A stretch of DNA of 64,000 nucleotides. It comes from Cryobacterium arcticum. GTDB lineage: Bacteria; Actinomycetota; Actinomycetes; Actinomycetales; Microbacteriaceae. The notes beneath the pieces were generated by a model. It was not told the origin of the DNA. It saw only the letters and a list, made by a program, of their open reading frames with translations, and did not search any database. Positions within the stretch are counted from its first letter, which is position 1. Each line of letters opens with the position of its first letter. The stretch spans positions 141,916 to 205,915 of the forward strand of contig NZ_QHLY01000009.1 in the NCBI RefSeq assembly GCF_003185895.1, read 5' to 3'. Shown piece by piece: positions 1 through 8,957 of the stretch. Made by a program: the position numbers and the translations under genes.

Positions 1-126
1 AGCCCTTTCTTCGTTTTGGCGGGGAATTCGGTCGCATTCTTAATGAGCAGGACGAAATTACCGCTCCCGCCCCTCGTTTTTGCCCCATCCGGAGCATGCC
101 CAGCCGTAGCAGAGGAAGGCCAGACC

Positions 127-2004
127 ATGACCGTCACCCACCCCGTCCGCAGCGATATCCGCGCCCACGCCGCCCCCACGACACCGACCGTGGTCTACGG
201 CGCTCCGACCGGCACCACCGACCCGGCCCTGCAGGCCTGGGTCGACGAGATCGCCCGGCTCACCCGGCCGGATGTCGTGGTTTGGTGCACCGGTACCGCC
301 CAGGAGGCCGATGTGCTGTCGAAGCAGCTCGTCGCCGAGGGCAAGCTGATCCGGCTCAACCCGGAATGGCGGCCGAACAGTTTTCTCGCCCGCACCAGCC
401 CGTCGGACGTTGCCCGGGTCGAGGACCGCACCTTCATCTGCTCCACGCACCGCGATGACGCCGGCCCCACCAACAATTGGGCCGAACCGACCGAGATGCG
501 CGCCGAACTCAACGCAGCGTTCGCCGGCAGCATGCGCGGCCGCACGATGTACGTGGTGCCGTTCTCGATGGGTCCGCTCGGCGGCCCCATCTCGCAACTC
601 GGCGTGGAGATCACCGACTCGCCCTACGTCGTGCTGAACCTGGGCATCATGACCCGGATGGGCACGAATGTGCTGCGCCTGATCGAGGCCGGCACCCCGT
701 GGGTGCGTACGGTGCACAGCGTGGGTTTCCCGCTCGTCGACGCCGAGGGCGTGCGCCGGGCCGACGTCACCTGGCCCAGCAACGACACCAAGTACATCGT
801 GCAGTTCCCCGAGGACCGGGAGGTCTGGTCGTTCGGATCCGGCTACGGCGGCAATGCGCTGCTGTCCAAGAAGTCGTTCGCGCTGCGGATTGCCTCGGTG
901 ATGGCCCGCGACGAGGGCTGGCTGGCCGAACACATGCTGCTGATCAAGGTGACGTCGCCCGAGGGCGGCAGCTACCATGTGGCCGCCGCGTTCCCCTCGG
1001 CCTGCGGCAAGACCAACCTGTCGATGCTCAAGCCCACCGTGCCCGGCTGGAGCGTGGAGACCATCGGCGACGACATCGCCTGGCTGCGCCCCGGCGACGA
1101 CGGCCGGCTCTGGGCGATCAACCCGGAGGCCGGGTTCTTCGGAGTGGCGCCCGGCACCGGCGAGTCCACCAATCCCACCGCGGTGCAGACGGTGTGGGGT
1201 AACACCATCTTCACCAACGTCGCCCTCCGCGACGACGGCGACGTCTGGTGGGAGGGCCTGACTGATACCCCGCCCGCGCACCTCACCGACTGGGAGGGCA
1301 ATTCCTGGACGCCGGACAGCAATCGTCCGGCCGCGCATCCGAACTCCCGGTTCACCGTGCCGGCGGCGCAGTGCCCGTCGATCGCCGACAGCTGGGAAGA
1401 CATCGGGGGTGTGCCCATCGACGCGATCCTGTTCGGTGGCCGCCGCGCCACGAACGTGCCCCTGGTCGCGGAGGCCCGCAGCTGGAAGCACGGCGTATTC
1501 ATGGGCGCCACCATCTCCTCGGAGAAGACCGCCGCCGCCGAAGGCACCGTGGGGGAGTTGCGCCGCGACCCGTTCGCGATGCTGCCGTTCTGTGGCTACA
1601 ACATGGCCGACTACTGGGCGCATTGGCTGCGCGTGGGCCGGGGTCTCGGCACCCAGGCGCCGGCGGTGTTCCAGGTCAATTGGTTCCGCAAGGGCGACGA
1701 CGGCAGCTTCCTCTGGCCCGGGTTCGGCGAGAACTCCCGGGTGCTCGAGTGGATCATCCGCCGGGTGGAGGGCGCGGCCGATGCGGTCGACACCCCGATC
1801 GGCCTGCTACCGGTGGAGGGCGCCCTCAACCTCGATGGGCTCGATGTGAGCCCGGATGCGCTCGAGCAGCTGTTCCGCATCGACCCGGCCTCGTGGCTGG
1901 CCGAGTGTGACCTCACCGAGGAGTTCTTCGCCCGGTTCGGCAGCCGGGTGCCGCCTGCCCTGCACGCCGAACTGGCCAGCGTGCGCTACCACCTCGCCCA
2001 CTAG
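127..2004 (+). CDS. pckG: Phosphoenolpyruvate carboxykinase (GTP)
   Basis: Cytosolic enzyme that interconverts oxaloacetate + GTP and phosphoenolpyruvate + CO2 + GDP, the entry step of gluconeogenesis. The 625-residue product has the usual length of GTP-type PEPCK. The kinase-1a loop FPSACGKTN carries the hyper-reactive cysteine at about residue 293, followed by the [10 protein letters not shown] metal/nucleotide segment and the [12 protein letters not shown] and FGGRR motifs; this separates it from ATP-type PckA. The frame is open upstream to position 16, but ATG 127 is preceded by AGAGGAAGG and starts where homologues start. It reads alone, with a palindrome (2029-2110) separating it from the downstream mannosidase gene. 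Its neighbours do not share its pathway, although the glycerol genes in this window would also feed gluconeogenesis. Confidence 0.97.
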   Translation: MTVTHPVRSDIRAHAAPTTPTVVYGAPTGTTDPALQAWVDEIARLTRPDVVVWCTGTAQEADVLSKQLVAEGKLIRLNPEWRPNSFLARTSPSDVARVEDRTFICSTHRDDAGPTNNWAEPTEMRAELNAAFAGSMRGRTMYVVPFSMGPLGGPISQLGVEITDSPYVVLNLGIMTRMGTNVLRLIEAGTPWVRTVHSVGFPLVDAEGVRRADVTWPSNDTKYIVQFPEDREVWSFGSGYGGNALLSKKSFALRIASVMARDEGWLAEHMLLIKVTSPEGGSYHVAAAFPSACGKTNLSMLKPTVPGWSVETIGDDIAWLRPGDDGRLWAINPEAGFFGVAPGTGESTNPTAVQTVWGNTIFTNVALRDDGDVWWEGLTDTPPAHLTDWEGNSWTPDSNRPAAHPNSRFTVPAAQCPSIADSWEDIGGVPIDAILFGGRRATNVPLVAEARSWKHGVFMGATISSEKTAAAEGTVGELRRDPFAMLPFCGYNMADYWAHWLRVGRGLGTQAPAVFQVNWFRKGDDGSFLWPGFGENSRVLEWIIRRVEGAADAVDTPIGLLPVEGALNLDGLDVSPDALEQLFRIDPASWLAECDLTEEFFARFGSRVPPALHAELASVRYHLAH

Positions 2005-2028
2005 CCCGCCCCGGCTAGCCCAGGCGGC

Positions 2029-2110
2029 CGAATGCCGATTCGCGGGCACCGCGCCGTTTCGCGGGTGGCGCGCCGCTCGCGCAGCGGCGCCTGACACGCG
2101 AATCGCTGCG
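2029..2110. repeat. Intergenic palindromic repeat, family B copy 1
   Basis: A GC-rich palindromic segment lies between pckG and the GH38 gene, which run in the same direction. GATTCGCG (2037-2044) pairs with CGCGAATC (2097-2104), and the interior holds GCGGGTGGCGCGCC and GCGCAGCGGCG. The same blocks recur in the same order at 23817-23869. No U-tract follows, so it is not a classical terminator. Function is unknown. Confidence 0.6.
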
Positions 2111-2163
2111 CACGTCCGTCCATCCCGCGGATCGGGCTAGGGTGCCCGCGAGCGGAGGCGATC

Positions 2164-5100
2164 ATGCATCACAACGAACGACTGCACGATGAACGACTCG
2201 AGCGGGTGCTGCGGGAGCGGCTGTTGCCCGCCGTGTACCGGGCACGGCATCCGCTCGAAGTGGCCGCATGGTCGGCGGATGCGGCGGTCGCCGACCCGCC
2301 CGTCGGCTTCGACGAGGCCGTGCGCCAGACATTCTCCCCGAGCGGCCCCGGCGCCGGCTGGGGTGCGCCCTGGGGCACCACCTGGTTGCACATCACCGGC
2401 GACGTGCCCGCGGAGTGGACCGGCATCTCCGGCACCCAGCCGGAGGTGGTCATCGATCTGGGCTTCACCGCCGCGATCCCCGGGTTCCAGGCGGAGGGTC
2501 TGGTGTATGCCGCGGACGGCATGGTGATCAAGGGGCTGCAGTCCCGCAACCGCTGGGTGCCCGTGCCCGCCGGGACCCCGGCCGACGACGGCACCTCACC
2601 GGCCGCGGTGGCCACCAGCCCCGGCGGTCCGATCGACCTCTACGTGGAGGCCGCGTCGAACCCCGACCTCGTGCACGACTTCGGCTTCGCCCCGACCGCG
2701 CTCGGCGACCCGGCCACCCTCGGCCCCGGCCCGTTGTACACCCTGGGCCGGGTGGATGTGGCGCTGCGGGACCTCACGGTGTGGAACCTTGTGCAGGACA
2801 TCCGGGCCCTCGACGGCCTGCAGCGCGTGCTCCCCGCTGCATCCACCCGCCGCGCGCAGCTGCGTGCCGGGCTGGAGCGCTGCCTGGACCGGCTCGACCC
2901 CGACGACGTGGCCGGCACCGCGGCCGAGGCCCGGGCGGAGCTGGCGCCACTGCTCGACCGCCCGGCCACAGCCAGCGCCCACCACGTATACGCCGTCGGG
3001 CACGCCCACATCGACAGTGCCTGGCTCTGGCCGCTGCGGGAGACCCCGCGCAAGGTCGCCCGCACCCTCGGGAACGTGCTCGCCCTGCTGGAGGAGAACC
3101 CCGACTTTCACTTCGCCATGTCGTCGGCGCAGCAGTTCGCGTGGGTCAAGGAGTACGACCCTCAGTTGTTCGAGCGGGTGCGTGCGGCGGTGGCGGCGGG
3201 CAGCATCGTGCCCGTGGGCGGGATGTGGGTGGAATCGGACACGAACCTGCCCGGCGGCGAGGCCCTGGTGCGGCAGTTCGTGGCCGGCCAGCGGTTCTTC
3301 AGAGCGGAGTTCGGTGTCGAACCGGCCGAGGTGTGGCTGCCCGACTCGTTCGGCTACTCGGCGGCGTTCCCGCAGATCGCCCGGCTGGCCGGCATGCGCT
3401 GGTTCCTCACCCAGAAGCTCTCCTGGAGCGACACCAATGTGTTCCCGCACCACACCTTCCTCTGGGAGGGCATCGACGGCAGCCGCATCTTCACCCACTT
3501 CCCGCCCGTCGCCGACTACAACGCCGAACTGACCGCCGCCGAACTCGCCCGCGCCGAGCGCCTGTTTGCCGAGAAGGCGCACGCCACGGTGTCGCTCGTG
3601 CCGTTCGGTTGGGGCGACGGCGGGGGAGGACCCACCCGGGAGATGCTCGCGGCCGCCCACCGTACCCGCGACCTCGAGGGTTCGCCCACCGTGGAACTCT
3701 CGACGCCGCAGCGGTTCTTCCAGGCGGCCGAGGCGGAGCATCCGTCGCCGCCGGTGTGGTCGGGGGAGCTGTACCTCGAGTTCCACCGGGGCACGTACAC
3801 CTCGCAGGCTCGAACCAAACGCGGCAACCGTCGCAACGAACACCTGCTGCGGGAAGCCGAGCTGTGGGCGGCCACCGCCGCGGTGCGCACCGGGGCGGCC
3901 TATCCGCACGCCGTGCTGGAGCGGGCCTGGCAGACTGTGCTGCTGCTGCAGTTCCACGACATCCTGCCGGGCACCTCGATCGCCTGGGTGCACCAGGAGG
4001 CCGAGCGTCGGCACGCCGACACGGCGCACGCCCTCGCCGGCGTCATCGACGACGCAGTACGCGCCATCGCGGGCGCGGGCGAGCGCAGGCTGCGCCTCAA
4101 TGCCGGCCCGTATGCGGTGGATGGCGTGCCCGCGCTGGGTGCGGACGCCGACGGTGCCCTCGCCCAGCCCGGCTACGCCGCTGCCTTGATCGAACGCACC
4201 CCGGCCGGCTTCGTGCTGCGCAACGACCGTCTCGCTGTCACCATCGACGCGGACGGGCTCATCCCCTCGCTGCTCGACGTGCTGGCGGGCCGCGAGCTCA
4301 TCCCGGCCGGACTTCGGGGCAACCTGCTTCAACTGCACCGAGACGCTCCCACCCGCTGGGATGCCTGGGACATCGACGCGTCACATCGGCGCACGGTGAC
4401 GAACCTCACCACCGCCGAGACCGTGCAGGTGAGCGTGGAGAGCGACGAACTCGTGGCGGTGCGGATCGTGCGCAGCTTCGGCCGCTCGCGGGTGGAGCAG
4501 CATCTCACCCTCCGGGCCGGATCGCCCACCCTCGATGTGCGCCTGGTGATCGATTGGCACGAGCGGCAGAAGCTGCTGCGGCTGGTGTTCCCGTTCGACG
4601 TGCACGCCGAGCGGGCCGCCTCCGAGATCCAGTTCGGGCACGTCTTCCGGCCGACGCACGCGAACACCAGCTGGGATGCGGCCCGGTTCGAAACCGTGGC
4701 GCACCGCTGGGTGCACGTTGGGGAGCCCGGCTACGGGGTGGCGGTGGCGAACGACTCCACCTACGGCCACGCCATCGACCGCACGCCCCCGGTCGCCGGC
4801 GAGGCTGCCGAGCGCACGGGGGCGATGGGCGAGCGAGCCGGTACCACGGTGCGGCTGAGCCTGCTCCGCGCTCCGCTCTACCCCGATCCCGGCGCCGACC
4901 AGGGCCGGCATCAGCTGCACGTCGCCGTGCGGCCCGGTGCGGGCATCGCCGAGGCCGTGGCCGAGGGTTACCGGCTGAACCTGCCGCTACGCACCGTCAC
5001 CGGGGTCGCCGCGCCGAGCATCGAGCCGCTCGTGCGCATCGACAACCCGGCCGTGGTTGTGGAGGCGATCAAGCTGGCCGAAGACGCCAGCGGCGACCTG

Positions 5101-5346
5101 ATCGTGCGGCTCTACGAGGCGCACGGCAACCGGTCGACCGCGCGGCTCATCCGGCACTTCGAGGCGACGGATGTGGTCGAAGCCGATCTGCTCGAACGCC
5201 CTCTGGCCGTGCCCCGCGTCGAGCTCGCCGCCGGGGCGCCGCTGCCAGAGGAGTCGTCCGAGGAGCCTCCGCCCGGGCCCTCCCGCGAGCTGATCCTCAC
5301 GCTGCGCCCCTTCGAAATCGTCACGCTGCGCTTCATCCGCCCCTGA
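2164..5346 (+). CDS. Alpha-mannosidase, glycoside hydrolase family 38
   Basis: Retaining exo-acting alpha-mannosidase of the cytosolic bacterial/class II type, probably trimming mannosyl oligosaccharides. The 1060-residue product has an N-terminal domain, then the GH38 catalytic core with metal ligands in GHAHIDSAWLWP (H280, H282, D284) and the catalytic nucleophile in LPDSFGYSAAF (D394), a middle three-helix domain (QFHDILPGTSI) and C-terminal beta-sandwich domains (RSRVEQHLTL). No signal peptide is visible. GGAGG at 2154-2158 supports ATG 2164. No mannose transporter or regulator is adjacent, so the in vivo substrate is open. A very long overlapping frame is only a shadow. Confidence 0.95.
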   Translation: MHHNERLHDERLERVLRERLLPAVYRARHPLEVAAWSADAAVADPPVGFDEAVRQTFSPSGPGAGWGAPWGTTWLHITGDVPAEWTGISGTQPEVVIDLGFTAAIPGFQAEGLVYAADGMVIKGLQSRNRWVPVPAGTPADDGTSPAAVATSPGGPIDLYVEAASNPDLVHDFGFAPTALGDPATLGPGPLYTLGRVDVALRDLTVWNLVQDIRALDGLQRVLPAASTRRAQLRAGLERCLDRLDPDDVAGTAAEARAELAPLLDRPATASAHHVYAVGHAHIDSAWLWPLRETPRKVARTLGNVLALLEENPDFHFAMSSAQQFAWVKEYDPQLFERVRAAVAAGSIVPVGGMWVESDTNLPGGEALVRQFVAGQRFFRAEFGVEPAEVWLPDSFGYSAAFPQIARLAGMRWFLTQKLSWSDTNVFPHHTFLWEGIDGSRIFTHFPPVADYNAELTAAELARAERLFAEKAHATVSLVPFGWGDGGGGPTREMLAAAHRTRDLEGSPTVELSTPQRFFQAAEAEHPSPPVWSGELYLEFHRGTYTSQARTKRGNRRNEHLLREAELWAATAAVRTGAAYPHAVLERAWQTVLLLQFHDILPGTSIAWVHQEAERRHADTAHALAGVIDDAVRAIAGAGERRLRLNAGPYAVDGVPALGADADGALAQPGYAAALIERTPAGFVLRNDRLAVTIDADGLIPSLLDVLAGRELIPAGLRGNLLQLHRDAPTRWDAWDIDASHRRTVTNLTTAETVQVSVESDELVAVRIVRSFGRSRVEQHLTLRAGSPTLDVRLVIDWHERQKLLRLVFPFDVHAERAASEIQFGHVFRPTHANTSWDAARFETVAHRWVHVGEPGYGVAVANDSTYGHAIDRTPPVAGEAAERTGAMGERAGTTVRLSLLRAPLYPDPGADQGRHQLHVAVRPGAGIAEAVAEGYRLNLPLRTVTGVAAPSIEPLVRIDNPAVVVEAIKLAEDASGDLIVRLYEAHGNRSTARLIRHFEATDVVEADLLERPLAVPRVELAAGAPLPEESSEEPPPGPSRELILTLRPFEIVTLRFIRP

Positions 5347-5380
5347 CTCGCGGGCTGAGCACCTGACTCGGGGTGGAGTA

Positions 5381-5448
5381 TCTCGCGAAAGCGGCAAAGT
5401 GGTTGCTTCCGGGGCGCCCAAGCATCCACGCGCCCGCTTTAGCGGGCT
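5381..5448. repeat. Palindromic repeat, family A copy 1 (degenerate right arm)
   Basis: First of three tandem copies filling the gap between the convergent GH38 and ABC exporter genes. The left arm TCTCGCGAAAGCGGC is intact and is followed by AAAGTGGTTGCTTC. The right arm has decayed to GCCCGCTTTAGCGGGCT. The inner arms GTGGTTGCTT and AAGCATCCAC also pair partly. Confidence 0.65.
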
Positions 5449-5487
5449 GGGGCACGCACACGAGCGGCCGCCACGTGGGTGGGGTAT

Positions 5488-5552
5488 TCGCGAGAGCGGC
5501 TCAGTGGTTGCCACGCGGGCACCAAGCAGCCACAAGACCGCTGTCGCGAGAT
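5488..5552. repeat. Palindromic repeat, family A copy 2
   Basis: Second tandem copy. The left arm TCGCGAGAGCGGC (from 5488) pairs with CCGCTGTCGCGA (5538-5549). The interior GTGGTTGCC...AGCAGCCAC corresponds to the same position in copies 1 and 3. The arm changes are partly compensatory, which suggests that pairing matters. Confidence 0.65.
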
Positions 5553-5557
5553 GAACA

Positions 5558-5625
5558 TCTCGCGAAAGCGGCAAAGTGGTTGCTTCGCGAGTGCCCAGGC
5601 AGCAACACGACCGCTTTCGCGAGAT
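5558..5625. repeat. Palindromic repeat, family A copy 3
   Basis: Best conserved copy of the tandem trio: TCTCGCGAAAGCGG (5558-5571) is the exact reverse complement of CCGCTTTCGCGAGA (5611-5624), with a ~39-nt interior that contains further imperfect pairing. It ends 20 bp before the stop codon of the ABC exporter gene on the minus strand, so it could act as a transcript-end hairpin for either convergent gene. A fourth copy lies at 10672-10733. Confidence 0.7.
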
Positions 5626-5644
5626 GCGTGGGGGCAGCCGGCCG

Positions 5645-7651
5645 TTAGACCAGCAGCTGGTGCTTGGCCAGGTCGCGGTAGAGCGGCGTGGAGACGACCA
5701 GCTCGGAGTGGGTGCCGGTGCCGACGACCTCGCCGTGGTCGAGCACCACGATCTGGTCGGAGTCGACCACGGTCGACAGGCGGTGGGCGATCACGATCAG
5801 GGTGCGATCCACCGCCACGGCGTCGATCGCCTCGCGCATCAGCTGCTCGTTCATGCCGTCCAGGCTCGAGGTGGACTCGTCGAGCAGCAGGATGGGCGGG
5901 GCCGCGAGCAGGGCGCGGGCGATCGCGAGGCGCTGGCGCTCCCCGCCGGAAAGCTTGACGCCGTCTTCGCCGACCGCCGCGCCGAGGCCGGCCGGGTCGC
6001 GGTCGAGCACCTCGCCGAGGTTCACGGCGTGCAGCACCGCCACGCACTCCTCGTCGGTGGCGTCAGGGCTGGCGAGCGTGAGGTTGTCGCGCAGCGAACC
6101 GGCCAGCACCGGGGCGTCCTGTTCCACGTAGCCGATCTGGCCGCGCAGGTCGGTGCGGTCCAGGCTGCGGATGTCGAGGCCGCCGAGCCGCACCACGCCG
6201 GAATCGGCGTCGTAGAACCGCTCGATCAGGGCGAGGATGGTGCTCTTGCCGGCGCCGGACGGCCCGACCAGGGCGGTGCGGAGGCCCCGCGGAGCGTTGA
6301 ACGACACCCCGCGCAGCACCGGCTTGCGTTCCGCCGGGCCGGCCTCGATGGTGGTGTCCGTGGGCGCGGCCGGCGTCGATCCGTCTTCGGCCGCGAGCAC
6401 GGCCGCGGCGGCGGTGGCGGGCGCGAGGGCGCCGGGAATGACGGCGGCCAGGGGTTCGCCGGTCACGGCATCCGTCGTGGCAATGGCAGTGGCCGCGTAG
6501 GAGAAGCGCACGTCTTCGAACGAGATCGCCGGCGCCTGCGGGTTGACCTTGGCGTTGGCGGCACCGACCACGATCGCCAGCGGGGCGATGTCGCGGTCGA
6601 ACTGGTCCTCGCTGGGCAGGTCGATGATCTCCTGGATGCGGCCGAGCGCGCCAAGCGCGGAGTTGACCGAGGTGATCGCGCCGAAGAACTGGCCCAGCGG
6701 CATGATCATCATGAACAGGAACAGGATGAACGACACCAGGTTGGCGATCGTGATGCTGCCGTCGGCCACCCGGAAGCCGCCGACACCCAGCACCACGAGC
6801 AGTGACACCTGCAGGGCGATGCCGGCGATCGGCACGACCAGGGCGGAGATCTTGGCGACCTTGATGCCCATCTGCCAGGCGCCCTGGGCGTCCTTTTCCA
6901 CCACGGCGATCTCGCGCTGGGTGGCGTTCGCGGCCCGCACGGTGCGCACGGCGCTGATGGCGCGTTCCACGCTGGCGGCGAGGTCACCGACCTTGGTCTG
7001 TGCGGCCAGGCTGGCGGTGCGGATGCGCTGGGAGAGCAGCACCACGGTGACCACCGAGACGCCGATCACGAGCACGGTGAGGCCGAGCAACACCGGGTCG
7101 ATGATGAGCATCGCGATGATGGCGCCAATGAAGGTGAGCGAGCCGCCGATGGCCTCCACAGCGCCCTGGGTGAGCACGGCGCGCAACAGGGTGGTGTCCG
7201 AGCTCACCCGGGAGACCAGATCGCCGGTGCGGCGGGCGTCGAACTGGCTGATCGGCAGGTTGAGCATCCGGGCGATCAAGCGACGACGGCTGGAGAGAAC
7301 CACGCCCTCGCCGGTGCGCTGCAGCAGGTAGTGCTGGTAGCCGCTGATCAACGCGGACACCACGACTAGGGCCACGAGGCCGCCGACGATGCCGTCGAGC
7401 GGGTCGCCCTTCTCGACCAGGGTGATCACCTGGCTCACTAGCAGCGGCTGGGCCAGGCTGGCGGCGGCGCCGAGCACGCTGAGCACCACGACCACGCTGA
7501 GCACGGCCTTGTGCTCGTAGAGGTAGGGCAGCAGCTGGCTGAAGGATGCGCGCGGCCCCTCGGTCGGCGCGCCGCGGCGGCCCATCCGCGAGCGGGGCTT
7601 CGAGGCGGGGGCGGTCGATGGGGTGCTGGAACCGGGGGCTGTCGTACTCAC
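5645..7651 (-). CDS. ABC exporter, fused transmembrane and ATP-binding domains
   Basis: Half-size type I exporter (MsbA/multidrug class) expected to act as a homodimer in the membrane; substrate unknown. The 668-residue product has an N-terminal membrane domain with about six helices (residues ~30-330) and a C-terminal nucleotide-binding domain with Walker A GPSGAGKST (~465), signature LSGGERQRLAIARALL, Walker B ILLLDESTSSLD and switch His in VIAHRLSTV. The start is GTG at 7649-7651. Odd: an Ala/Pro/Thr-rich insert of about 60 residues lies between the first NBD strand (FEDVRFSYAAT) and the next one (KPVLRGVSF), which are normally joined by a short hairpin. The gene is followed by the HTH gene upstream on the same strand with ~70 bp between them. 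Confidence 0.93.
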   Translation of the reverse strand: MSTTAPGSSTPSTAPASKPRSRMGRRGAPTEGPRASFSQLLPYLYEHKAVLSVVVVLSVLGAAASLAQPLLVSQVITLVEKGDPLDGIVGGLVALVVVSALISGYQHYLLQRTGEGVVLSSRRRLIARMLNLPISQFDARRTGDLVSRVSSDTTLLRAVLTQGAVEAIGGSLTFIGAIIAMLIIDPVLLGLTVLVIGVSVVTVVLLSQRIRTASLAAQTKVGDLAASVERAISAVRTVRAANATQREIAVVEKDAQGAWQMGIKVAKISALVVPIAGIALQVSLLVVLGVGGFRVADGSITIANLVSFILFLFMMIMPLGQFFGAITSVNSALGALGRIQEIIDLPSEDQFDRDIAPLAIVVGAANAKVNPQAPAISFEDVRFSYAATAIATTDAVTGEPLAAVIPGALAPATAAAAVLAAEDGSTPAAPTDTTIEAGPAERKPVLRGVSFNAPRGLRTALVGPSGAGKSTILALIERFYDADSGVVRLGGLDIRSLDRTDLRGQIGYVEQDAPVLAGSLRDNLTLASPDATDEECVAVLHAVNLGEVLDRDPAGLGAAVGEDGVKLSGGERQRLAIARALLAAPPILLLDESTSSLDGMNEQLMREAIDAVAVDRTLIVIAHRLSTVVDSDQIVVLDHGEVVGTGTHSELVVSTPLYRDLAKHQLLV

Positions 7652-7719
7652 CAGTCGAGCTTAACTCTCAGGCTTGCGCCGGTCCGTGCGAGGGCCGGGC
7701 GCGGCGGCGGCTCCGTGCC

Positions 7720-7935
7720 TCACTTGCGGCCGTACTTCTTGTGCACGGCCTGGCGGGAGACCTCGAGGGCCAGGGCGATCAGCTGCCAGGAGGCGTTGTT
7801 GTTCCGTGCCCGCCGTACGGCCACGGCCTCCGCGCGGTCGAGGTCGTGGCGTGCGGCCTTGATGGCTCGCAGCGCGTCGATCGGGTCACCCGAGCCGGCG
7901 TTGCCAAGGAGTGTGCGTCCGGTGTCATCCAACAT
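7720..7935 (-). CDS. Small helix-turn-helix DNA-binding protein (71 aa)
   Basis: A 71-residue basic protein consisting of an N-terminal helical part (IDALRAIKAARHDLDRAEAV) and a C-terminal helix-turn-helix (SWQLIALALEVSRQAVHKKY). It lies between two ABC exporter loci: 69 bp upstream of the fused exporter on its own strand, and divergent from the DrrA-like gene. I infer that it is a repressor of one or both, because two 16-bp palindromes of GTCAAC-N4-GTTGAC form lie just before its start. The start is ATG 7933-7935. No Shine-Dalgarno is visible; the ATG comes 7 nt after a -10 hexamer, so the mRNA is probably leaderless. I cannot name a ligand. Confidence 0.82.
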   Translation of the reverse strand: MLDDTGRTLLGNAGSGDPIDALRAIKAARHDLDRAEAVAVRRARNNNASWQLIALALEVSRQAVHKKYGRK

Positions 7936-7938
7936 GTC

Positions 7939-7983
7939 GTCAACTTTAGTTGACGGTCGGTCGGCCTGTCAACCAAGGTTGAC
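7939..7983. promoter_or_regulatory. Twin operators overlapping the HTH gene promoter
   Basis: Two 16-bp palindromes with centres 29 bp apart: GTCAACTTTAGTTGAC (7939-7954) and GTCAACCAAGGTTGAC (7968-7983). On the minus strand TTGACA (7967-7972) and TAAAGT (7943-7948) are separated by 18 nt, a near-consensus sigma70 promoter. The distal palindrome covers the -35 and the proximal one covers the -10. ATG follows the -10 by 7 nt. The layout suggests autorepression of a leaderless mRNA; the second palindrome also lies 47 bp from the divergent GTG 8031. Confidence 0.72.
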
Positions 7984-8030
7984 GCCCGCGCCGAGTCGCG
8001 GTGTCGCACCCCCGGCCTACAGTAGGAGCT

Positions 8031-8957
8031 GTGCCAGATCCCGTCATCGTCGCCCAGGACCTCAGGAAGACCTACGCCGGCTTCGCCGCGGTGGATGGCA
8101 TCTCGTTCGCGGTGGAACGGGGCGAATCCTTCGGCCTGCTCGGCCCCAACGGCGCCGGCAAATCCACCACCATGCGCATGGTCGGCGCGGTGTCCACCCG
8201 CACCGGCGGCAGCCTGAGCGTGCTCGGGCTCGACCCCGACCGGCACGGCCCCGAGATCCGCTCGCAACTGGGCGTCGTGCCCCAGTCCGACAATCTCGAC
8301 ACCGAGCTGCGGGTGCGCGAGAACCTGCTGGTCTACGGCCGGTACTTCGGCCTGCCGCGTGCCCAGGTGGCCCGTCGTGCCGACGAGCTGCTCGCTTTCG
8401 CCCAGCTCGAGGACAAGGCGAAGGCCAAGGTGGATGCCCTCTCCGGCGGCATGAAACGCCGCCTCACCATCGCCCGGGCGCTGATCAACGACCCCAGCAT
8501 CCTGCTGCTCGACGAACCGACCACCGGCCTCGACCCGCAGGCCCGGCACATCCTCTGGGACCGGCTGTTCCGGCTCAAGGAACAGGGCACCACGCTGCTG
8601 CTCACCACCCACTACATGGACGAGGCCGAGCAGCTCTGCGACCGGATCGTGGTCGTCGACAAGGGCGCCATCATGGCCGAGGGCTCACCCGCCGAGCTGA
8701 TCCGCCGGTACTCCTCCAAGGAAGTGCTCGAGGTGCGCTTCGGCTCCAGCCGCAACAGTGAGGTCGCCGAGCGGCTGCAGGGCATCGGCGACCGGGTCGA
8801 AGTGCTGCCCGACCGCATCCTCATCTACACCGGCAACGGCGAGGCCGAGCTCGTGCGCCTCACCGACGCCGGCCTGCACCCGATCACCAGCCTCGTGCGC
8901 CGGTCCAGCCTGGAAGACGTCTTCCTGCGCCTGACCGGGCGCACCCTGATCGAATGA
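8031..8957 (+). CDS. ABC transporter ATP-binding protein, DrrA-like
   Basis: ATPase subunit of an ABC-2 exporter of the daunorubicin-resistance (DrrA) type, probably for drug or lipid-like compounds; substrate unknown. The 308-residue product has Walker A LGPNGAGKST, Q-loop VVPQSDNLD, signature LSGGMKRRLTIARAL, Walker B LLLDEPTTGLD and switch TTHYMDEAEQL. The C-terminal segment SSLEDVFLRLTGRTL is characteristic of the DrrA group. The frame is open from 8001, but AGGAG (8024-8028) fixes GTG 8031 as the start. It overlaps the next permease gene by 4 bp (ATGA) and is divergent from the small HTH gene. Confidence 0.93.
   Translation: MPDPVIVAQDLRKTYAGFAAVDGISFAVERGESFGLLGPNGAGKSTTMRMVGAVSTRTGGSLSVLGLDPDRHGPEIRSQLGVVPQSDNLDTELRVRENLLVYGRYFGLPRAQVARRADELLAFAQLEDKAKAKVDALSGGMKRRLTIARALINDPSILLLDEPTTGLDPQARHILWDRLFRLKEQGTTLLLTTHYMDEAEQLCDRIVVVDKGAIMAEGSPAELIRRYSSKEVLEVRFGSSRNSEVAERLQGIGDRVEVLPDRILIYTGNGEAELVRLTDAGLHPITSLVRRSSLEDVFLRLTGRTLIE

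Noticed and set aside
16-126. N-terminal extension of pckG
   Set aside because: The extra 37 residues are not part of the family, and a strong ribosome site lies just before ATG 127.
58-1623. 521-residue open frame antisense to pckG
   Set aside because: It mirrors pckG codons, is very rich in Arg, Gly, His and Ala, has no recognisable motif and no ribosome site. Typical antisense shadow in GC-rich DNA.
2268-5366. 1032-residue open frame on the same strand as the GH38 gene
   Set aside because: A plus-two shadow of the mannosidase: extreme Arg/Pro/Ala composition and no motifs, while the GH38 frame has complete catalytic signatures.
5381-5625. Family A trio considered as a CRISPR or an origin with iterons
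   Set aside because: Each unit is a complete hairpin, the interiors are related rather than unique spacers, and neither cas, rep nor DnaA boxes are seen.
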